This document shows, piece after piece, positions 17,158 through 26,026 of a DNA stretch of 39,720 nt. This DNA comes from Patulibacter medicamentivorans. Its GTDB lineage: Bacteria; Actinomycetota; Thermoleophilia; Solirubrobacterales; Solirubrobacteraceae. Within the stretch, counting starts at the first letter, position 1; the number at the start of each line of letters is the position of its first letter. Below the pieces are notes generated by a model. The model did not search any database. It saw only the letters and a program-made list of their open reading frames with translations, and was not told the origin of the DNA. The stretch is taken from assembly GCF_000240225.1 (NCBI RefSeq), contig NZ_AGUD01000201.1:1-39720 (forward strand), given 5' to 3'. The position numbers and the translations under genes are program-made.

Positions 17158-19241
17158 GCCGCGTCCTCCTGCTCGACCGCGGCCAGGACCTGGCCGCGCT
17201 GGACGTGCTCGCCGACCGCGACGTCGATCGTCTGGACGATCCCGTCGTAGGGCGCGGTGACGTCCAGCTCCATCTTCATCGACTCCAGCACCACCACCGA
17301 CGTGCCCGCGGTGACGGCGTCGCCGGGCACCGCCTTGACCGCGATCACCACGCCCGGCAGCGGCGCCTCGAGGCTGCCGGACCCGTGGGCCGCGGCCGCG
17401 GCCGCCTCGGGCGCGTCGCGCCACGACCAGGTGCCGTCGGGGCCGTGGACCCACAGCCACTCGCCGTCGCGGGCGACCGACCAGCGGGCGGCGCCACGAT
17501 CGTCGGCGACCTCGAAGCGGCGCAGCGCCCCGTCGGCGGATCGCGGCTCGATCGCGACCGCCAGCCGCTGCGGATCCCCGTCGTCGACGGTCACCTCGAG
17601 CCCGCCGTCGATGACCCGCGCCGCCAGCTCCAGCGGCGCGTCGTCGGCGTCGAGCAGCCGCAGCCGCGCCCACGCCGGCGGACCGATCCGCCAGCCGTCG
17701 CGGCGGTCGAACGGCCCCGCGTCGGCCCCGCCGGAGCGGTCGTCCAGCTCGTGGTGGCGCCAGGCGGCGGTCGCCCGCGCGGCCTGCGCGGCGGCCGCCG
17801 CCGGGGGCCGGCGCAGCTCGCCGGCGGCCGTCGCGTCGGCCAGCAGCGCCTCGACCATCGTCGTCGTCTGGCGGCCCTCGACCACCTCGGGACGCGCCAG
17901 CAGCCGCCGCAGGAACGCGGCGTTGGTCTGGACCCCGAGCACCGTCAGCTCGTCGAGCGCCCGGTCGAGCCGCTCGCGGGCCTGGGCCCGGTCGCGCCCG
18001 TAGGCGATCACCTTCATCAGCATCGGGTCGAAGGCGGTCGAGACGACGCTGCCGGCGACCAGGCCGGAGTCGACCCGCACGCCGGCGCCACGCGGCTCGG
18101 CGTAGCCGACGACCGGGCCGGTCGCGGGCAGGAACTGGACCGCGGCACCGTCGCCGCCGGCGATCCGCTCGGCGCAGATCCGCGCCTCGATCGCGTGGCC
18201 GACCGGCTCCAGGACGCGCCCGTCGGCTCCGTCGTCGCGAGTCGCGGCGGCCAGGTCGATCTGCGCGCCGTCGGCGATCCGCAGCTGCAGCTCGACCAGG
18301 TCGAGCCCGTGGACCAGCTCGGTCACCGGATGCTCGACCTGCAGCCGGGCGTTCATCTCGAGGAAGTAGAAGCGCGGGGACGCGACGCCCGACTCGACCA
18401 GGAACTCGACGGTGCCGAGGTTGCGGTAGCCGGCCGCCGTCGCCAGCCGCACCGCCGCCGCGTGGAGGTCGCGGCGCAGCTCGTCGGAGAGGTGCGGGGC
18501 GGGCGACTCCTCGATCAGCTTCTGGTGGCGGCGCTGGAGGCTGCACTCGCGCTCGCCGATCGCCCAGACGCCGCCGTGGGCGTCGGCGGCGATCTGGACC
18601 TCGACGTGGCGGGCCGGCTCGACCAGCCGCTCGACCAGCAGCTCGGCGCGTCCGAAGGCGGCCTGCGCCTCGCGCCGCGCCGCGTCGACGGCGGACCCGA
18701 TCTGGCCCGCCTCGTCGACCCGCCGCATGCCCTTGCCGCCACCGCCGGCGGAGGCCTTCAGCAGCAGCGGCAGGCCGGCCTCGGCGGCGAACGCCGCGAC
18801 CTGGTCGGCGTCGACGCCTGGGTCGGGGGGGATCGTCTCCCCGGGAACGACCGGCACGTCGGCCTCGGCTGCCGTCCGCTTCGACGCGATCTTGTCGCCG
18901 AGCAGGTCGATCGCCTGCGGCGACGGCCCGATCCAGGCGATCCCGGCGTCCTCGAAGGCGCGGGCCGCGTCGGCCCGCTCGGCCAGGAAGCCGTAGCCGG
19001 GGTGGACGGCGTCGCTGCCGGTCCGGCGGGCGATCTCGACCAGCTGGGCGACGTCCAGATAGGGCGAGCGCTCGCCGTCGGCGCGCAGCGCGACCGCGTG
19101 GTCGCAGGCGGCGACGTGCGGCGTGCCAGCGTCCTGCGGGGCGTGGACGGCGACCGACTCGACGCCGAGCCGCCGCAGGGTGGCCGCGATCCGAACGGCG
19201 ATCTCGCCGCGGTTGGCGATCAGGACGCGATCGAACGGCAC
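17154..19241 (-). CDS. Acyl-CoA carboxylase alpha subunit (biotin carboxylase plus biotinyl domain)
   Basis: A 695-residue protein that carboxylates its own biotin using ATP and bicarbonate. The biotin carboxylase region (residues 1-450) shows [14 protein letters not shown], the ATP-loop [27 protein letters not shown], and [17 protein letters not shown] middle region of about 120 residues (470-600), with little recognisable sequence, probably bridges to the beta subunit. The biotinyl domain ends the protein with ESMKME, whose Lys (about residue 656) is the biotin site. Length and order match MCC/AccA1-type subunits. The start is a GTG at 19241, preceded by GGAGAGGCAGG. It begins 2 bp after the HMG-CoA lyase stop, within the same operon. 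Confidence 0.94.
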   Translation of the reverse strand: MPFDRVLIANRGEIAVRIAATLRRLGVESVAVHAPQDAGTPHVAACDHAVALRADGERSPYLDVAQLVEIARRTGSDAVHPGYGFLAERADAARAFEDAGIAWIGPSPQAIDLLGDKIASKRTAAEADVPVVPGETIPPDPGVDADQVAAFAAEAGLPLLLKASAGGGGKGMRRVDEAGQIGSAVDAARREAQAAFGRAELLVERLVEPARHVEVQIAADAHGGVWAIGERECSLQRRHQKLIEESPAPHLSDELRRDLHAAAVRLATAAGYRNLGTVEFLVESGVASPRFYFLEMNARLQVEHPVTELVHGLDLVELQLRIADGAQIDLAAATRDDGADGRVLEPVGHAIEARICAERIAGGDGAAVQFLPATGPVVGYAEPRGAGVRVDSGLVAGSVVSTAFDPMLMKVIAYGRDRAQARERLDRALDELTVLGVQTNAAFLRRLLARPEVVEGRQTTTMVEALLADATAAGELRRPPAAAAAQAARATAAWRHHELDDRSGGADAGPFDRRDGWRIGPPAWARLRLLDADDAPLELAARVIDGGLEVTVDDGDPQRLAVAIEPRSADGALRRFEVADDRGAARWSVARDGEWLWVHGPDGTWSWRDAPEAAAAAAHGSGSLEAPLPGVVIAVKAVPGDAVTAGTSVVVLESMKMELDVTAPYDGIVQTIDVAVGEHVQRGQVLAAVEQEDAA

Positions 19242-19243
19242 GA

Positions 19244-20197
19244 TCAGCCTGCCTCTCCGGTCGCGCTCGGCGCGACGTCGCGATGCCAGTCGATCGGCCC
19301 GGCGACCAGGGTGTGCGAGCCGAGCGAGCGACCGAGCACCTGCTGGACCGCGCGGCTGGCGTCGAGCAGCGCGCCCAGGTCGATCCCGGTCTCGATCCCC
19401 ATCTCGTGCAGCATCGAGACGAGGTCCTCGCTGGCGATGTTGCCGGTCGCCCCCGCCGGCACCGGGCAGCCGCCCAGCTCGCCGAAGCTCGACTCGAACG
19501 ACGTGCAGCCCGCCTCCAGCGCCGCGAGCACGTTGGCCAGCCCCTGCCCGCGCGTGTTGTGGAAGTGCGCGGTCAGCTCGACCGCGTCGCCCAGCGCCGC
19601 TGCGGCGTCGGCGAAGAAGCGCCGGACCTGCAGCGGGTTGGCCATCCCGGTCGTGTCGCCGAAGCCGATCTCGACGGCGCCGAAGTCCCGCAGCCGCGCA
19701 GCGATCTCGAGCACCCGCTCGACCGGGACGTCGCCCTCGTAGGGGCAGCCGAACGAGGTCGCGATCACGGCCTCGACCCGCAGGCCGGCCTCGCGCGCCC
19801 GGGCCACGACGCGCTCGAGCCCGGCCAGCGACTCGGCGATCGAGCGGTTGACGTTCTTGCGGTTGTGGGTCTCCGACGCGGACAGGAAGACCGAGACCTC
19901 GTCGAAGCGGTCGCGCAGCTCGAGCGCGTTGTCGAGCCCGCGCTCGTTCGGGATCAGGACCGAGCGCGAGACCCCCTCCGGGATCTGGACCCGGCGCAGG
20001 ACCTCGGCGCCGTCGGCCAGCTGCGGGATCACGTCGGCGCGGACGAACGAGGTCAGCTCGATCCGCCGGACGCCGGTCCGCGCCAGACGGTCGATCAGCG
20101 CGACCTTGTCGTCGGTGGCGATCGTCTCGGGCTCGTTCTGGAAGCCGTCGCGGGGACCGACCTCGCGGACCCGGACGGCCTGGGGCAGCTCGCTCAT
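19244..20197 (-). CDS. Hydroxymethylglutaryl-CoA lyase
   Basis: A 317-residue TIM-barrel enzyme of the HMGL-like family that splits 3-hydroxy-3-methylglutaryl-CoA into acetoacetate and acetyl-CoA, the last step of leucine/isovalerate breakdown. The N-terminal catalytic segment [15 protein letters not shown], the metal-binding HFHNTRGQG, and the glycine-rich loop with the active-site Cys ([20 protein letters not shown], Cys near residue 243) are all present. The gene starts 4 bp after the dehydrogenase stop and ends 2 bp before the biotin-carboxylase start, so it is cotranscribed with them. No Shine-Dalgarno sequence is evident; coupling to the upstream gene is likely. Confidence 0.94.
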   Translation of the reverse strand: MSELPQAVRVREVGPRDGFQNEPETIATDDKVALIDRLARTGVRRIELTSFVRADVIPQLADGAEVLRRVQIPEGVSRSVLIPNERGLDNALELRDRFDEVSVFLSASETHNRKNVNRSIAESLAGLERVVARAREAGLRVEAVIATSFGCPYEGDVPVERVLEIAARLRDFGAVEIGFGDTTGMANPLQVRRFFADAAAALGDAVELTAHFHNTRGQGLANVLAALEAGCTSFESSFGELGGCPVPAGATGNIASEDLVSMLHEMGIETGIDLGALLDASRAVQQVLGRSLGSHTLVAGPIDWHRDVAPSATGEAG

Positions 20198-20201
20198 CGA
20201 T

Positions 20202-21350
20202 CTAGCTGAGCAGCGCGCGGGAGATGACCATCTGCTGGACCTCGTCGGTCCCCTCGCCGATGGTCAGGATCTTGGCGTCGCGGTAGAAGCGACAGACCGG
20301 GTACTCCTCCATGTAGCCGTAGCCGCCGTGGATCTGGACCGCCTCCTCCGACGCGCGGACGGCCAGGCGACCGGTCTTGTACTTCGCCTGGGCGGCGGTC
20401 AGCGAGAAGTCGCGACCCTGGTCCTTCAGCCACGCGGCCTTGTAGGTCAAGAGCCGCGCGGCCTCGATCTCGGTCGCCATGTCGGCGATCTTCACCTGGA
20501 TCGCCTGGTAGCTGGAGATCGACTTGCCGAAGGCGTTGCGCTGCTTGCTGTAGGCGACCGCCTCGTCGAGCGCGCCCTGCGCCAGCCCGAGCCCCATCGC
20601 GGCGACGCCGATCCGTCCGCCGTCGAGGATCTGCAGGAACTGGCGGAAGCCCTGGCCGCGCGGCCCGAGCAGGTTCTCGGCCGGGACCTGGCAGCCGTCG
20701 AAGCTGAGCGGGCGGGTGTCCGAGGCGTTCCAGCCCATCTTGCGGTAGGGCTCGCCGGGCTCGTAGCCGGGGGTGCCGTTCTCGACGATCAGGTTCGAGA
20801 TCTCGGGCTTCCCCGACGGCGTCTCGCCGGTGACCGCCGTGATCGCGACGTGGCCGGAGATGTCGGTGCCGGAGTTGGTGATGAACTGCTTGGCGCCGTC
20901 GATCGTCCACGTGTCGCCGTCGAGCGTCGCGCGGGTCTTGACGTTGCCGGCGTCGCTGCCCGCCTCCGGCTCGGTCAGGCCGAACGCGCCGAGCTTGCGG
21001 CCCGCGCAGAGGTCGGGCATGTAGCGCTCGCGCTGCTCGTCGTTGCCGAACAGGTAGACCGGCTGGGTGCCGAGCGAGGTGTGGGCGCACATCGTGATCG
21101 CGACCGAGGAGTCGATCCGCGTCAGCTCCTCGACCGCGACCGCGTACTGCAGCGTCGTGCCGCCGGCGCCGCCCAGCTCCTCCGGGAACGGGATCCCCAT
21201 CCAGCCGAGCTGGCCCATCTTCGCCACGAGCTCGTACGGGAACGACTTCGTGCGGTCGAGATGCTCGGCCACGGGCGCCACCTCGGAGACCGCGAAGTCG
21301 CGGACGATGCGCTGCAGCTCGCGGGTGTCGTCGGGCAGATCGAGATCCAT
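20202..21350 (-). CDS. Acyl-CoA dehydrogenase (isovaleryl/branched-chain type, FadE19-like)
   Basis: A 382-residue FAD flavoenzyme that introduces an alpha,beta double bond into an acyl-CoA. Family signatures are FGLTEPEAGSDAGN (FAD/substrate region, about residues 124-138), QAIQVKIADM, and the C-terminal IHGGYGYMEEYPVCR followed by GEGTDEVQ. The Glu of that last motif (about residue 365) is the catalytic base position of medium- and short-chain enzymes; classical isovaleryl-CoA dehydrogenase uses another Glu and has Ala/Gly here. The operon (HMG-CoA lyase and methylcrotonyl-CoA-type carboxylase) points to isovaleryl-CoA, but another branched acyl-CoA is possible. It is the first gene of the operon, divergent from a TetR gene, with its ATG about 40 bp from that start. 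Confidence 0.9.
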   Translation of the reverse strand: MDLDLPDDTRELQRIVRDFAVSEVAPVAEHLDRTKSFPYELVAKMGQLGWMGIPFPEELGGAGGTTLQYAVAVEELTRIDSSVAITMCAHTSLGTQPVYLFGNDEQRERYMPDLCAGRKLGAFGLTEPEAGSDAGNVKTRATLDGDTWTIDGAKQFITNSGTDISGHVAITAVTGETPSGKPEISNLIVENGTPGYEPGEPYRKMGWNASDTRPLSFDGCQVPAENLLGPRGQGFRQFLQILDGGRIGVAAMGLGLAQGALDEAVAYSKQRNAFGKSISSYQAIQVKIADMATEIEAARLLTYKAAWLKDQGRDFSLTAAQAKYKTGRLAVRASEEAVQIHGGYGYMEEYPVCRFYRDAKILTIGEGTDEVQQMVISRALLS

Positions 21351-21389
21351 ACTGGACTTGTACCGAACGAACGGTCTAAATTGCAAGCC
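21351..21389. promoter_or_regulatory. Divergent promoter/operator region of the branched-chain acyl-CoA operon
   Basis: Only 39 bp separate two divergent start codons. For the TetR gene, TAAATT (21377-21382) is 7 nt before the GTG. On the other strand TACAAG (plus 21357-21362) is 6 nt before the dehydrogenase ATG. Both transcripts would be leaderless. Between the boxes lies ACCGAACGAACGGT (21362-21375), with 4-bp inverted arms and a CGAA direct repeat, the best operator candidate for the TetR protein. One bound dimer would block both promoters. Confidence 0.5.
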
Positions 21390-22025
21390 GTGGCGCAACC
21401 TCCAGCCCGCCCCAAGCTCCGCGAGCGCTACGACGAGCGCCAGCAGCAGGTGATCGACGCCTGCGCCCGGGCGTTCGCGCAGCGCGGCTACCACGGCACC
21501 TCGATCGACGACCTGATCGCGGCGACCGGCCTGGCCCGCGGCGGGCTCTACCACTACATCGGCTCCAAGCAGGGCGCCCTGACCCGGATCCTCGAGGACC
21601 TGATGGCGCCGCTGCTGGAGGATGCCTCGGCGGTCGTCGACGGACCCGACGCGGCCCCGGCCGCCGAGCAGCGGCTGCGGTCGCTGGTCCGCGTCTGGAT
21701 GCGCCACGTCGAGCAGCACCAGGCCCACGTCCGCGTCTTCCAGCAGGAGCGCCACACGATCGAGGCCGACCCCGGCTGGGACGACGTCCGCCGCGACCGC
21801 GACGCCTTCTCCGCGCTCCTGACCCGGGTCCTGCGCGACGGCGCCGCATCCGGCGAGTTCGCGATCGACGACCCCGCCCTCAGCGCGCTGGCGCTGCAGG
21901 GCATGGTCAACCACGCCGCGACCTGGTTCGACCCCGCCGGCCGCCTCAGCGCCGACCAGGTCGCCGACGGCTTCTGCGACCTGGTCGTGCGCGGGATCGA
22001 CGGGAGCGAGCCGGGCGCCGTGTGA
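21390..22025 (+). CDS. TetR-family repressor divergent from the branched-chain acyl-CoA operon
   Basis: A 211-residue regulator with the helix-turn-helix at about residues 15-60 (VIDACARAFAQRGYHGTSIDDLIAATG, split here only by reading, then ARGGLYHYIGSKQGAL). The C-terminal domain contains RVWMRHVEQHQAHVRVFQQE, as in TetR proteins that control fatty-acid and branched-chain acyl-CoA genes and bind acyl-CoA ligands. The start is the GTG at 21390, 7 nt after a -10-like box; no ribosome binding site precedes it. Position makes it the likely local repressor of the dehydrogenase-lyase-carboxylase operon. A GC hairpin follows the stop. Confidence 0.88.
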   Translation: MAQPPARPKLRERYDERQQQVIDACARAFAQRGYHGTSIDDLIAATGLARGGLYHYIGSKQGALTRILEDLMAPLLEDASAVVDGPDAAPAAEQRLRSLVRVWMRHVEQHQAHVRVFQQERHTIEADPGWDDVRRDRDAFSALLTRVLRDGAASGEFAIDDPALSALALQGMVNHAATWFDPAGRLSADQVADGFCDLVVRGIDGSEPGAV

Positions 22026-22063
22026 CGTTCCGGTCGCTGGCCGACCGCAATGTGACAGCCGGT

Positions 22064-22082
22064 GGCGGCTCGCTCAGCCGCC
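22064..22082 (+). terminator. Hairpin downstream of the TetR gene
   Basis: GGCGGCT (22064-22070) and AGCCGCC (22076-22082) pair around CGCTC. A smaller hairpin, CGGTCG/CGACCG, precedes it at 22031-22047. No T-run follows. Confidence 0.45.
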
Positions 22083-22116
22083 GCGCCCTGCCTACCGCGG
22101 CCGATGGTCCTGCCTG

Positions 22117-22154
22117 TTGCCCGGCGACCTCTGCGGCCGTACGATGGCCGTACG
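22117..22154 (+). promoter_or_regulatory. Promoter and twin CGTACG palindromes of the toxin-antitoxin operon
   Basis: TTGCCC (22117-22122) and TACGAT (22140-22145) are 17 bp apart. Two CGTACG palindromes, at 22138-22143 and 22149-22154, are 11 bp apart centre to centre (one helical turn). They cover the -10 box and the expected start of transcription, 3 nt before the antitoxin ATG. This is where a ribbon-helix-helix antitoxin would bind to repress its own operon. Confidence 0.6.
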
Positions 22155-22156
22155 TC

Positions 22157-22435
22157 ATGCCGCCCGTTCGAGCCCGCACCACGCGCCTGGAGATCCGCAC
22201 CACGCCCGAGGAGCGACAGCTGCTCGATCGCGCGGTCGACGCGGAGGGCACCGACCTCACCACGTTCGTCCTCGCGCACACGACCGACGCCGCCCGTCGG
22301 GTCCTCGCCGACCGCGACCGGTTCGTCCTGTCGCCCGAGGCCGCTGCGGCCTGGGACGCACTCAACGACGCGCCCGCGCGCGATCTGCCCAGCCTCCGCG
22401 CCCTGCTCGATCGCCCGTCGCCCTTCGGCCCCTGA
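22157..22435 (+). CDS. DUF1778 (TacA-like) antitoxin
   Basis: A 92-residue protein of the DUF1778 ribbon-helix-helix family. The N-terminal strand and helices are seen in TTRLEIRTTPEERQLLDRAV (residues about 7-26) and LTTFVLAHTTDAARRVLADR. A C-terminal segment, FVLSPEAAAAWDALNDAP and beyond, resembles the toxin-wrapping tail of TacA/AtaR. Such antitoxins block the acetyltransferase active site of the partner and, with it, repress the operon. The ATG lies 11 nt after a -10 box. The GNAT gene begins 3 bp after the stop. Confidence 0.87.
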   Translation: MPPVRARTTRLEIRTTPEERQLLDRAVDAEGTDLTTFVLAHTTDAARRVLADRDRFVLSPEAAAAWDALNDAPARDLPSLRALLDRPSPFGP

Positions 22436-22438
22436 CTG

Positions 22439-22969
22439 GTGACAGCGTCCCGGCAGCTCGTCTACCGCCCGCCGGCGCCGCTCGGACCGGCGCACGACGT
22501 CGCGGGGTTCGACTGCCGTTCCACGGAGCAGACGGCCTGGCTCCGGCGACACGCCCGACAGGCCGGAGCCACCGGCACCACGCGGACCTTCGTCGTCACG
22601 GCCGGCGACGACGAGCAGCGCGTGGCCGCGTACTACTCCTGGTGCATGGCCCACCTGGCGCACGACGACGCTCCGGTCCGGGCGCGTCGGGGCGCCGGGC
22701 GGTATCCGCAACCGGTCGCGCTCCTCGCCCGCCTCGGCGTCGCCCGCGACCACGAAGGCCGCGGCCTCGGCGCGGGGATGCTCGGCGACGTCGTCCTCCG
22801 CCTGCTGGCGATCTCCGACCAGATCGGCTGCCGGGGCCTGCTGATCCATTGCGAGGACGAGCGGGCGCGGGCCTTCTACCAGCACCTGCTCCCGGAGCTG
22901 GAGCCGAGCCCGACCGACGAGTTGCACCTCGTGCTGCTCACGAAGGACGCTCGCCGGTCGCTGCGCTGA
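22439..22969 (+). CDS. GNAT-fold acetyltransferase toxin (TacT/AtaT-like)
   Basis: A 176-residue GCN5-related acetyltransferase. The acetyl-CoA loop is visible as RDHEGRGLGAGML (about residues 102-114), preceded by the beta-4 strand LLARLGVA, and the catalytic-type Tyr lies in RARAFYQHL near the C-terminus. Together with the adjacent DUF1778 gene this is the type II pair in which the toxin acetylates charged tRNAs and stops translation, as shown for TacT and AtaT; the exact target tRNA here is unknown. It starts with GTG 3 bp after the antitoxin stop and converges on the fusion gene with a 6-bp gap. Confidence 0.88.
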   Translation: MTASRQLVYRPPAPLGPAHDVAGFDCRSTEQTAWLRRHARQAGATGTTRTFVVTAGDDEQRVAAYYSWCMAHLAHDDAPVRARRGAGRYPQPVALLARLGVARDHEGRGLGAGMLGDVVLRLLAISDQIGCRGLLIHCEDERARAFYQHLLPELEPSPTDELHLVLLTKDARRSLR

Positions 22970-22975
22970 CGCCGC

Positions 22976-25900
22976 TCAGGCCTTCGGCTTCGCCGCCGCC
23001 TTGCCGACCAGCTTCGCCCGCCGGGCCGCGGTCAGCGGCACGTAGCGCTGGTGGCCGTCCTCGGCGACCCAGGCGCGGCCGACCGGGGGCAGCCCGGCCT
23101 CGCGCAACGGGCCGGTGATCGGGCGGAACCAGGTCGTCAGGGGGATGTCGTCGACGACGTGGACGACGTCCGGCCGGTGCTCGGGCTCCAGCGACGCGAG
23201 CGTCGCGGTCAGGTCGGCGTCGTCGAGCTCCTGGTCGCCGCGCAGCGTCGCGGCGGCGACGGCGAGCGTGCGCCCGTCGGCGGCGACGACCGGGTAGGAC
23301 ACCGACAGGCCGATCGCCGGCAGGTCGCCGAGCGCATCCTGGATCGGGAACGCGTAGACCGGCCCGTGGGCGGTCTGGATCGCGGCCTGGCCGTGGTCGA
23401 CCAGCCAGTAGTCGCCGTCCTCGTCGACCCGGAAGAGGTCGCCGGTGACGTGCCAGGCGTCGCCGCGGGTGAAGACGCCGCGCAGCGGGTGGCCGGGCGC
23501 GACCTCGACGCCGGTCCGGACCCGGGTCAGCAGCATCCCGACCTCGCCGGGGGTGCACGGCAGCACGAACCCGTCCGGTCCCTCGATCAGCTCGCCGACG
23601 GTCGGATCCCAGGCGGCGAGCCGGACCTCGGCGCTGCCCGGCAGCTGGCGGCCCTTCGCCCCCGGCTTGGCGCCCGAGACGTTGACCAGCACCGCGTCAC
23701 CCTCGGTCGAGGCGTAGAACTCGAGCACCCGCGCCGGCTTGAACCGCTCCTGCACCCGCTTCCAGAGGCCGCGCGGCATGCCCGAGCCGATGAACAGCCG
23801 CACCGGGTGGTGCTGCTCGGCCACCTGCGGCGGGGCCTCGGTCAGCTCGTCGAGCAGCGCCCACGTGTAGGAGACGACGGTCACGCCGTAGCGCCGGACC
23901 TCCTCCCAGAAGGTGCCGGTGTCGAAGTGCCGCGCGAGCGCGATCCGGGCGCCGCTGGCGACGGCTCCGCCGATGCTGGTCAACAGCCCCGACGGGTGGT
24001 GCAGCGGCGTCACCGCGTAGACGGTGTCGGACGGGCTGAGCGCCGCCGAGGACGCGGTGCCGAACGCCGACAGCGCCCAGCGGTGGTTGGTGATCCGCTT
24101 GGCGCGGGTGCGGTCGCCCTCGCCGGTGAAGACGATGAACGCCAGGTCGACCGCGCGGCCCGGGTTGGCCTGGTACCAGGCGGGGACGTCGACCCGATCG
24201 GGGTCGATCCGCTCCATGTCGATCACGTGCGGGCCGAGGTCGCGGGGCTCGCCTCCGCCGCCGAGCACGAGCACCTCGACGCCGAGCGTCTCGGCCGCCG
24301 CCTGGGCCTGCTCCGGATCGGCGATCACGCGCTCGACCTGGCCCAGCTCCGCCTCGCGCTCGAGCGCCCCGTCCGGCCGCATCAGCACCACGACGGCGCC
24401 AAGCCGGCTCAGGGCCGCGACCACCGACAGCGAGCTGGGGCGCGGCTCCATCAGCACGCCGACGTGCTGGCCCTGCCGCACGCCGACGCTGATCAGGCCC
24501 TTGACGATGTTGTCGATCCGGGTCTTGACGGCGCCATGCGCGTGGGCGCGGTCCTCGAACAGGAAGAGCACGTCGTCGGGGGCGCGCTCGGCCTGCTCGT
24601 CGAGCAGCAGCCCCAGCGAGATCTGGGTCTTGGGGCCGATCTGCTCCAGGCGGAACAGCCGCGGCATCTGGCCGGCGGCCTCCTCGGCCAGCTCGCGCAG
24701 ATTGCGGACCGAGCGCCGTGCGCCGCGGGTCAGCGACCGCACCAGGCCGACGCCGACGGTGCCGGCCAGCTCGACGCTGGTGCCGATCGTCGTCCCGGCG
24801 CCGACCTCGAGCTGACGGGGGCCGTCGTCGACGATCGGGGTGACCGCGCCCGGCAGCTCGCCGTCGCCCTCGCGCCACGCGGTCCAGCCGGCGACGGTCG
24901 GCCAGGTCTCGCGACCGGCGCGGCTGCCGACCACGAGCCCGAAGTGGCCCGCCGGCAGCGGCACCTCGTAGGTGTCGGCGCGCGGCGCGGCACGGCGGAT
25001 CGCGCGCACGGCCGACGGCGGCGCGATCTCGTCGACCTCGCCGACGAACGCCAGCACCGGGCAGGTGATGTCGGCCAGCGTGACCAGCCGCTCGTCGATC
25101 ACGAAGCCGCCCGAGACCATCCGGTTGTGCGCCACGAACTGGCGCAGCAGCTCCTGCAGCGCGGGGCCGGACCACGCGACCCAGCCCTCGCCCTGGAGGA
25201 ACCGCCGCTGGCCCTCGCGCGGGAGCAGCGCCTCGCGGTCGTGGAGCTGGAGCAGGAAGTCGATCCGCGAGCGGACCGACTTGACCGGGTCGAGCAGCCG
25301 GAAGCCGGTGCGGCTGGCCCAGGCGGGCAGGCCGCGGCCCTCGAAGACGTGATCGGCGAGGAACATCGCCGTGCGGCCCGCGACGCCGGCGGGGATCCCC
25401 AGCGGGACCGCGTTGCCGACGTCGACCGGGCTGCCGAAGACGACGATGCTGCGCAGGCCGCTGCTGCGCCGGTACGCCGCCGCCTGGTAGCAGAACATCC
25501 CGCCCTGGCTGTAGCCGCCCAGGTGGATGTCGCCGCCGGTCGCCTCGCGGACGCGGTCGATCGCGTCGCTGACCGCCAGCACGTGGTCGGTCAGCGTCCG
25601 CTCGAGGCCGCCCTCCTCGTGCTCCGGCGCCCCGAAGTCGACGACCCAGGGATCGACCCCGAGCGCGTGCAGGTCGCGGACGGCGCTCGAGTTCGGGGAG
25701 ACGTCGTAGATCTCGGCCGCCAGCATCAGCGGCGGCACCAGCAGGATCGTCGGTCGCTGCACCCCGTCGTCCGCGGCGTCGGCGAAGTAGTGGCGCAGGC
25801 GGTAGACGCGCTGCTCGGCGACGACCTCGAACGGGGCCGGCTCCTCGCCGGTCTCGAGGCCGCCGAAGCGCGCCACCTCGAGCGCGTTCTGGGCGATCGC

Positions 25901-26026
25901 CCCGACCCGTGCGCTGGGACGCGCGATCGCGTCCGGCACGAGCTTCATCGCCGGCCCCCCCGGGCGGCGGTCGCCTGTTCCTGCTGCAGCCGCCCTGGTG
26001 ACGGTCCTGACCCAACGTACGTGCAT
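22976..26026 (-). CDS. Fusion of an alpha/beta hydrolase (PhaC/LipR-like) with an AMP-binding (acyl-CoA-synthetase-like) domain
   Basis: A 1016-residue, two-enzyme protein. Residues about 30-400 form an alpha/beta hydrolase related to polyhydroxyalkanoate-synthase-like proteins: ILLVPPLMLAAEIYD, the nucleophile elbow GGYSQGGMF (near residue 170), and a C-terminal GHFGLVVGS with the likely catalytic His. Residues about 460-1000 are an ANL-superfamily domain with FYASTEG (A5 motif) and WHVTGDLFR (A7 motif). The P-loop is degenerate (FTGEGDRTRAKR), and the C-terminal motif reads IPLTTWFRPITGPLR without the usual Lys. Fusions of this type occur in mycobacteria and relatives; the substrate is not known. 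I take the ATG at 26026 because AAGGGAG lies 5 nt upstream; the ATG at 25948, closer to the conserved part, is the alternative. Confidence 0.85.
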   Translation of the reverse strand: MHVRWVRTVTRAAAAGTGDRRPGGPAMKLVPDAIARPSARVGAIAQNALEVARFGGLETGEEPAPFEVVAEQRVYRLRHYFADAADDGVQRPTILLVPPLMLAAEIYDVSPNSSAVRDLHALGVDPWVVDFGAPEHEEGGLERTLTDHVLAVSDAIDRVREATGGDIHLGGYSQGGMFCYQAAAYRRSSGLRSIVVFGSPVDVGNAVPLGIPAGVAGRTAMFLADHVFEGRGLPAWASRTGFRLLDPVKSVRSRIDFLLQLHDREALLPREGQRRFLQGEGWVAWSGPALQELLRQFVAHNRMVSGGFVIDERLVTLADITCPVLAFVGEVDEIAPPSAVRAIRRAAPRADTYEVPLPAGHFGLVVGSRAGRETWPTVAGWTAWREGDGELPGAVTPIVDDGPRQLEVGAGTTIGTSVELAGTVGVGLVRSLTRGARRSVRNLRELAEEAAGQMPRLFRLEQIGPKTQISLGLLLDEQAERAPDDVLFLFEDRAHAHGAVKTRIDNIVKGLISVGVRQGQHVGVLMEPRPSSLSVVAALSRLGAVVVLMRPDGALEREAELGQVERVIADPEQAQAAAETLGVEVLVLGGGGEPRDLGPHVIDMERIDPDRVDVPAWYQANPGRAVDLAFIVFTGEGDRTRAKRITNHRWALSAFGTASSAALSPSDTVYAVTPLHHPSGLLTSIGGAVASGARIALARHFDTGTFWEEVRRYGVTVVSYTWALLDELTEAPPQVAEQHHPVRLFIGSGMPRGLWKRVQERFKPARVLEFYASTEGDAVLVNVSGAKPGAKGRQLPGSAEVRLAAWDPTVGELIEGPDGFVLPCTPGEVGMLLTRVRTGVEVAPGHPLRGVFTRGDAWHVTGDLFRVDEDGDYWLVDHGQAAIQTAHGPVYAFPIQDALGDLPAIGLSVSYPVVAADGRTLAVAAATLRGDQELDDADLTATLASLEPEHRPDVVHVVDDIPLTTWFRPITGPLREAGLPPVGRAWVAEDGHQRYVPLTAARRAKLVGKAAAKPKA

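Noticed and set aside
22967-22973. Single TGACGCC core at the GNAT stop codon, in another convergent junction
   Set aside because: There is only one core, with no partners at 20, 30 or 33 bp, and the gap is 6 bp. It overlaps a TGA stop followed by CGCC, which is easy to obtain by chance.
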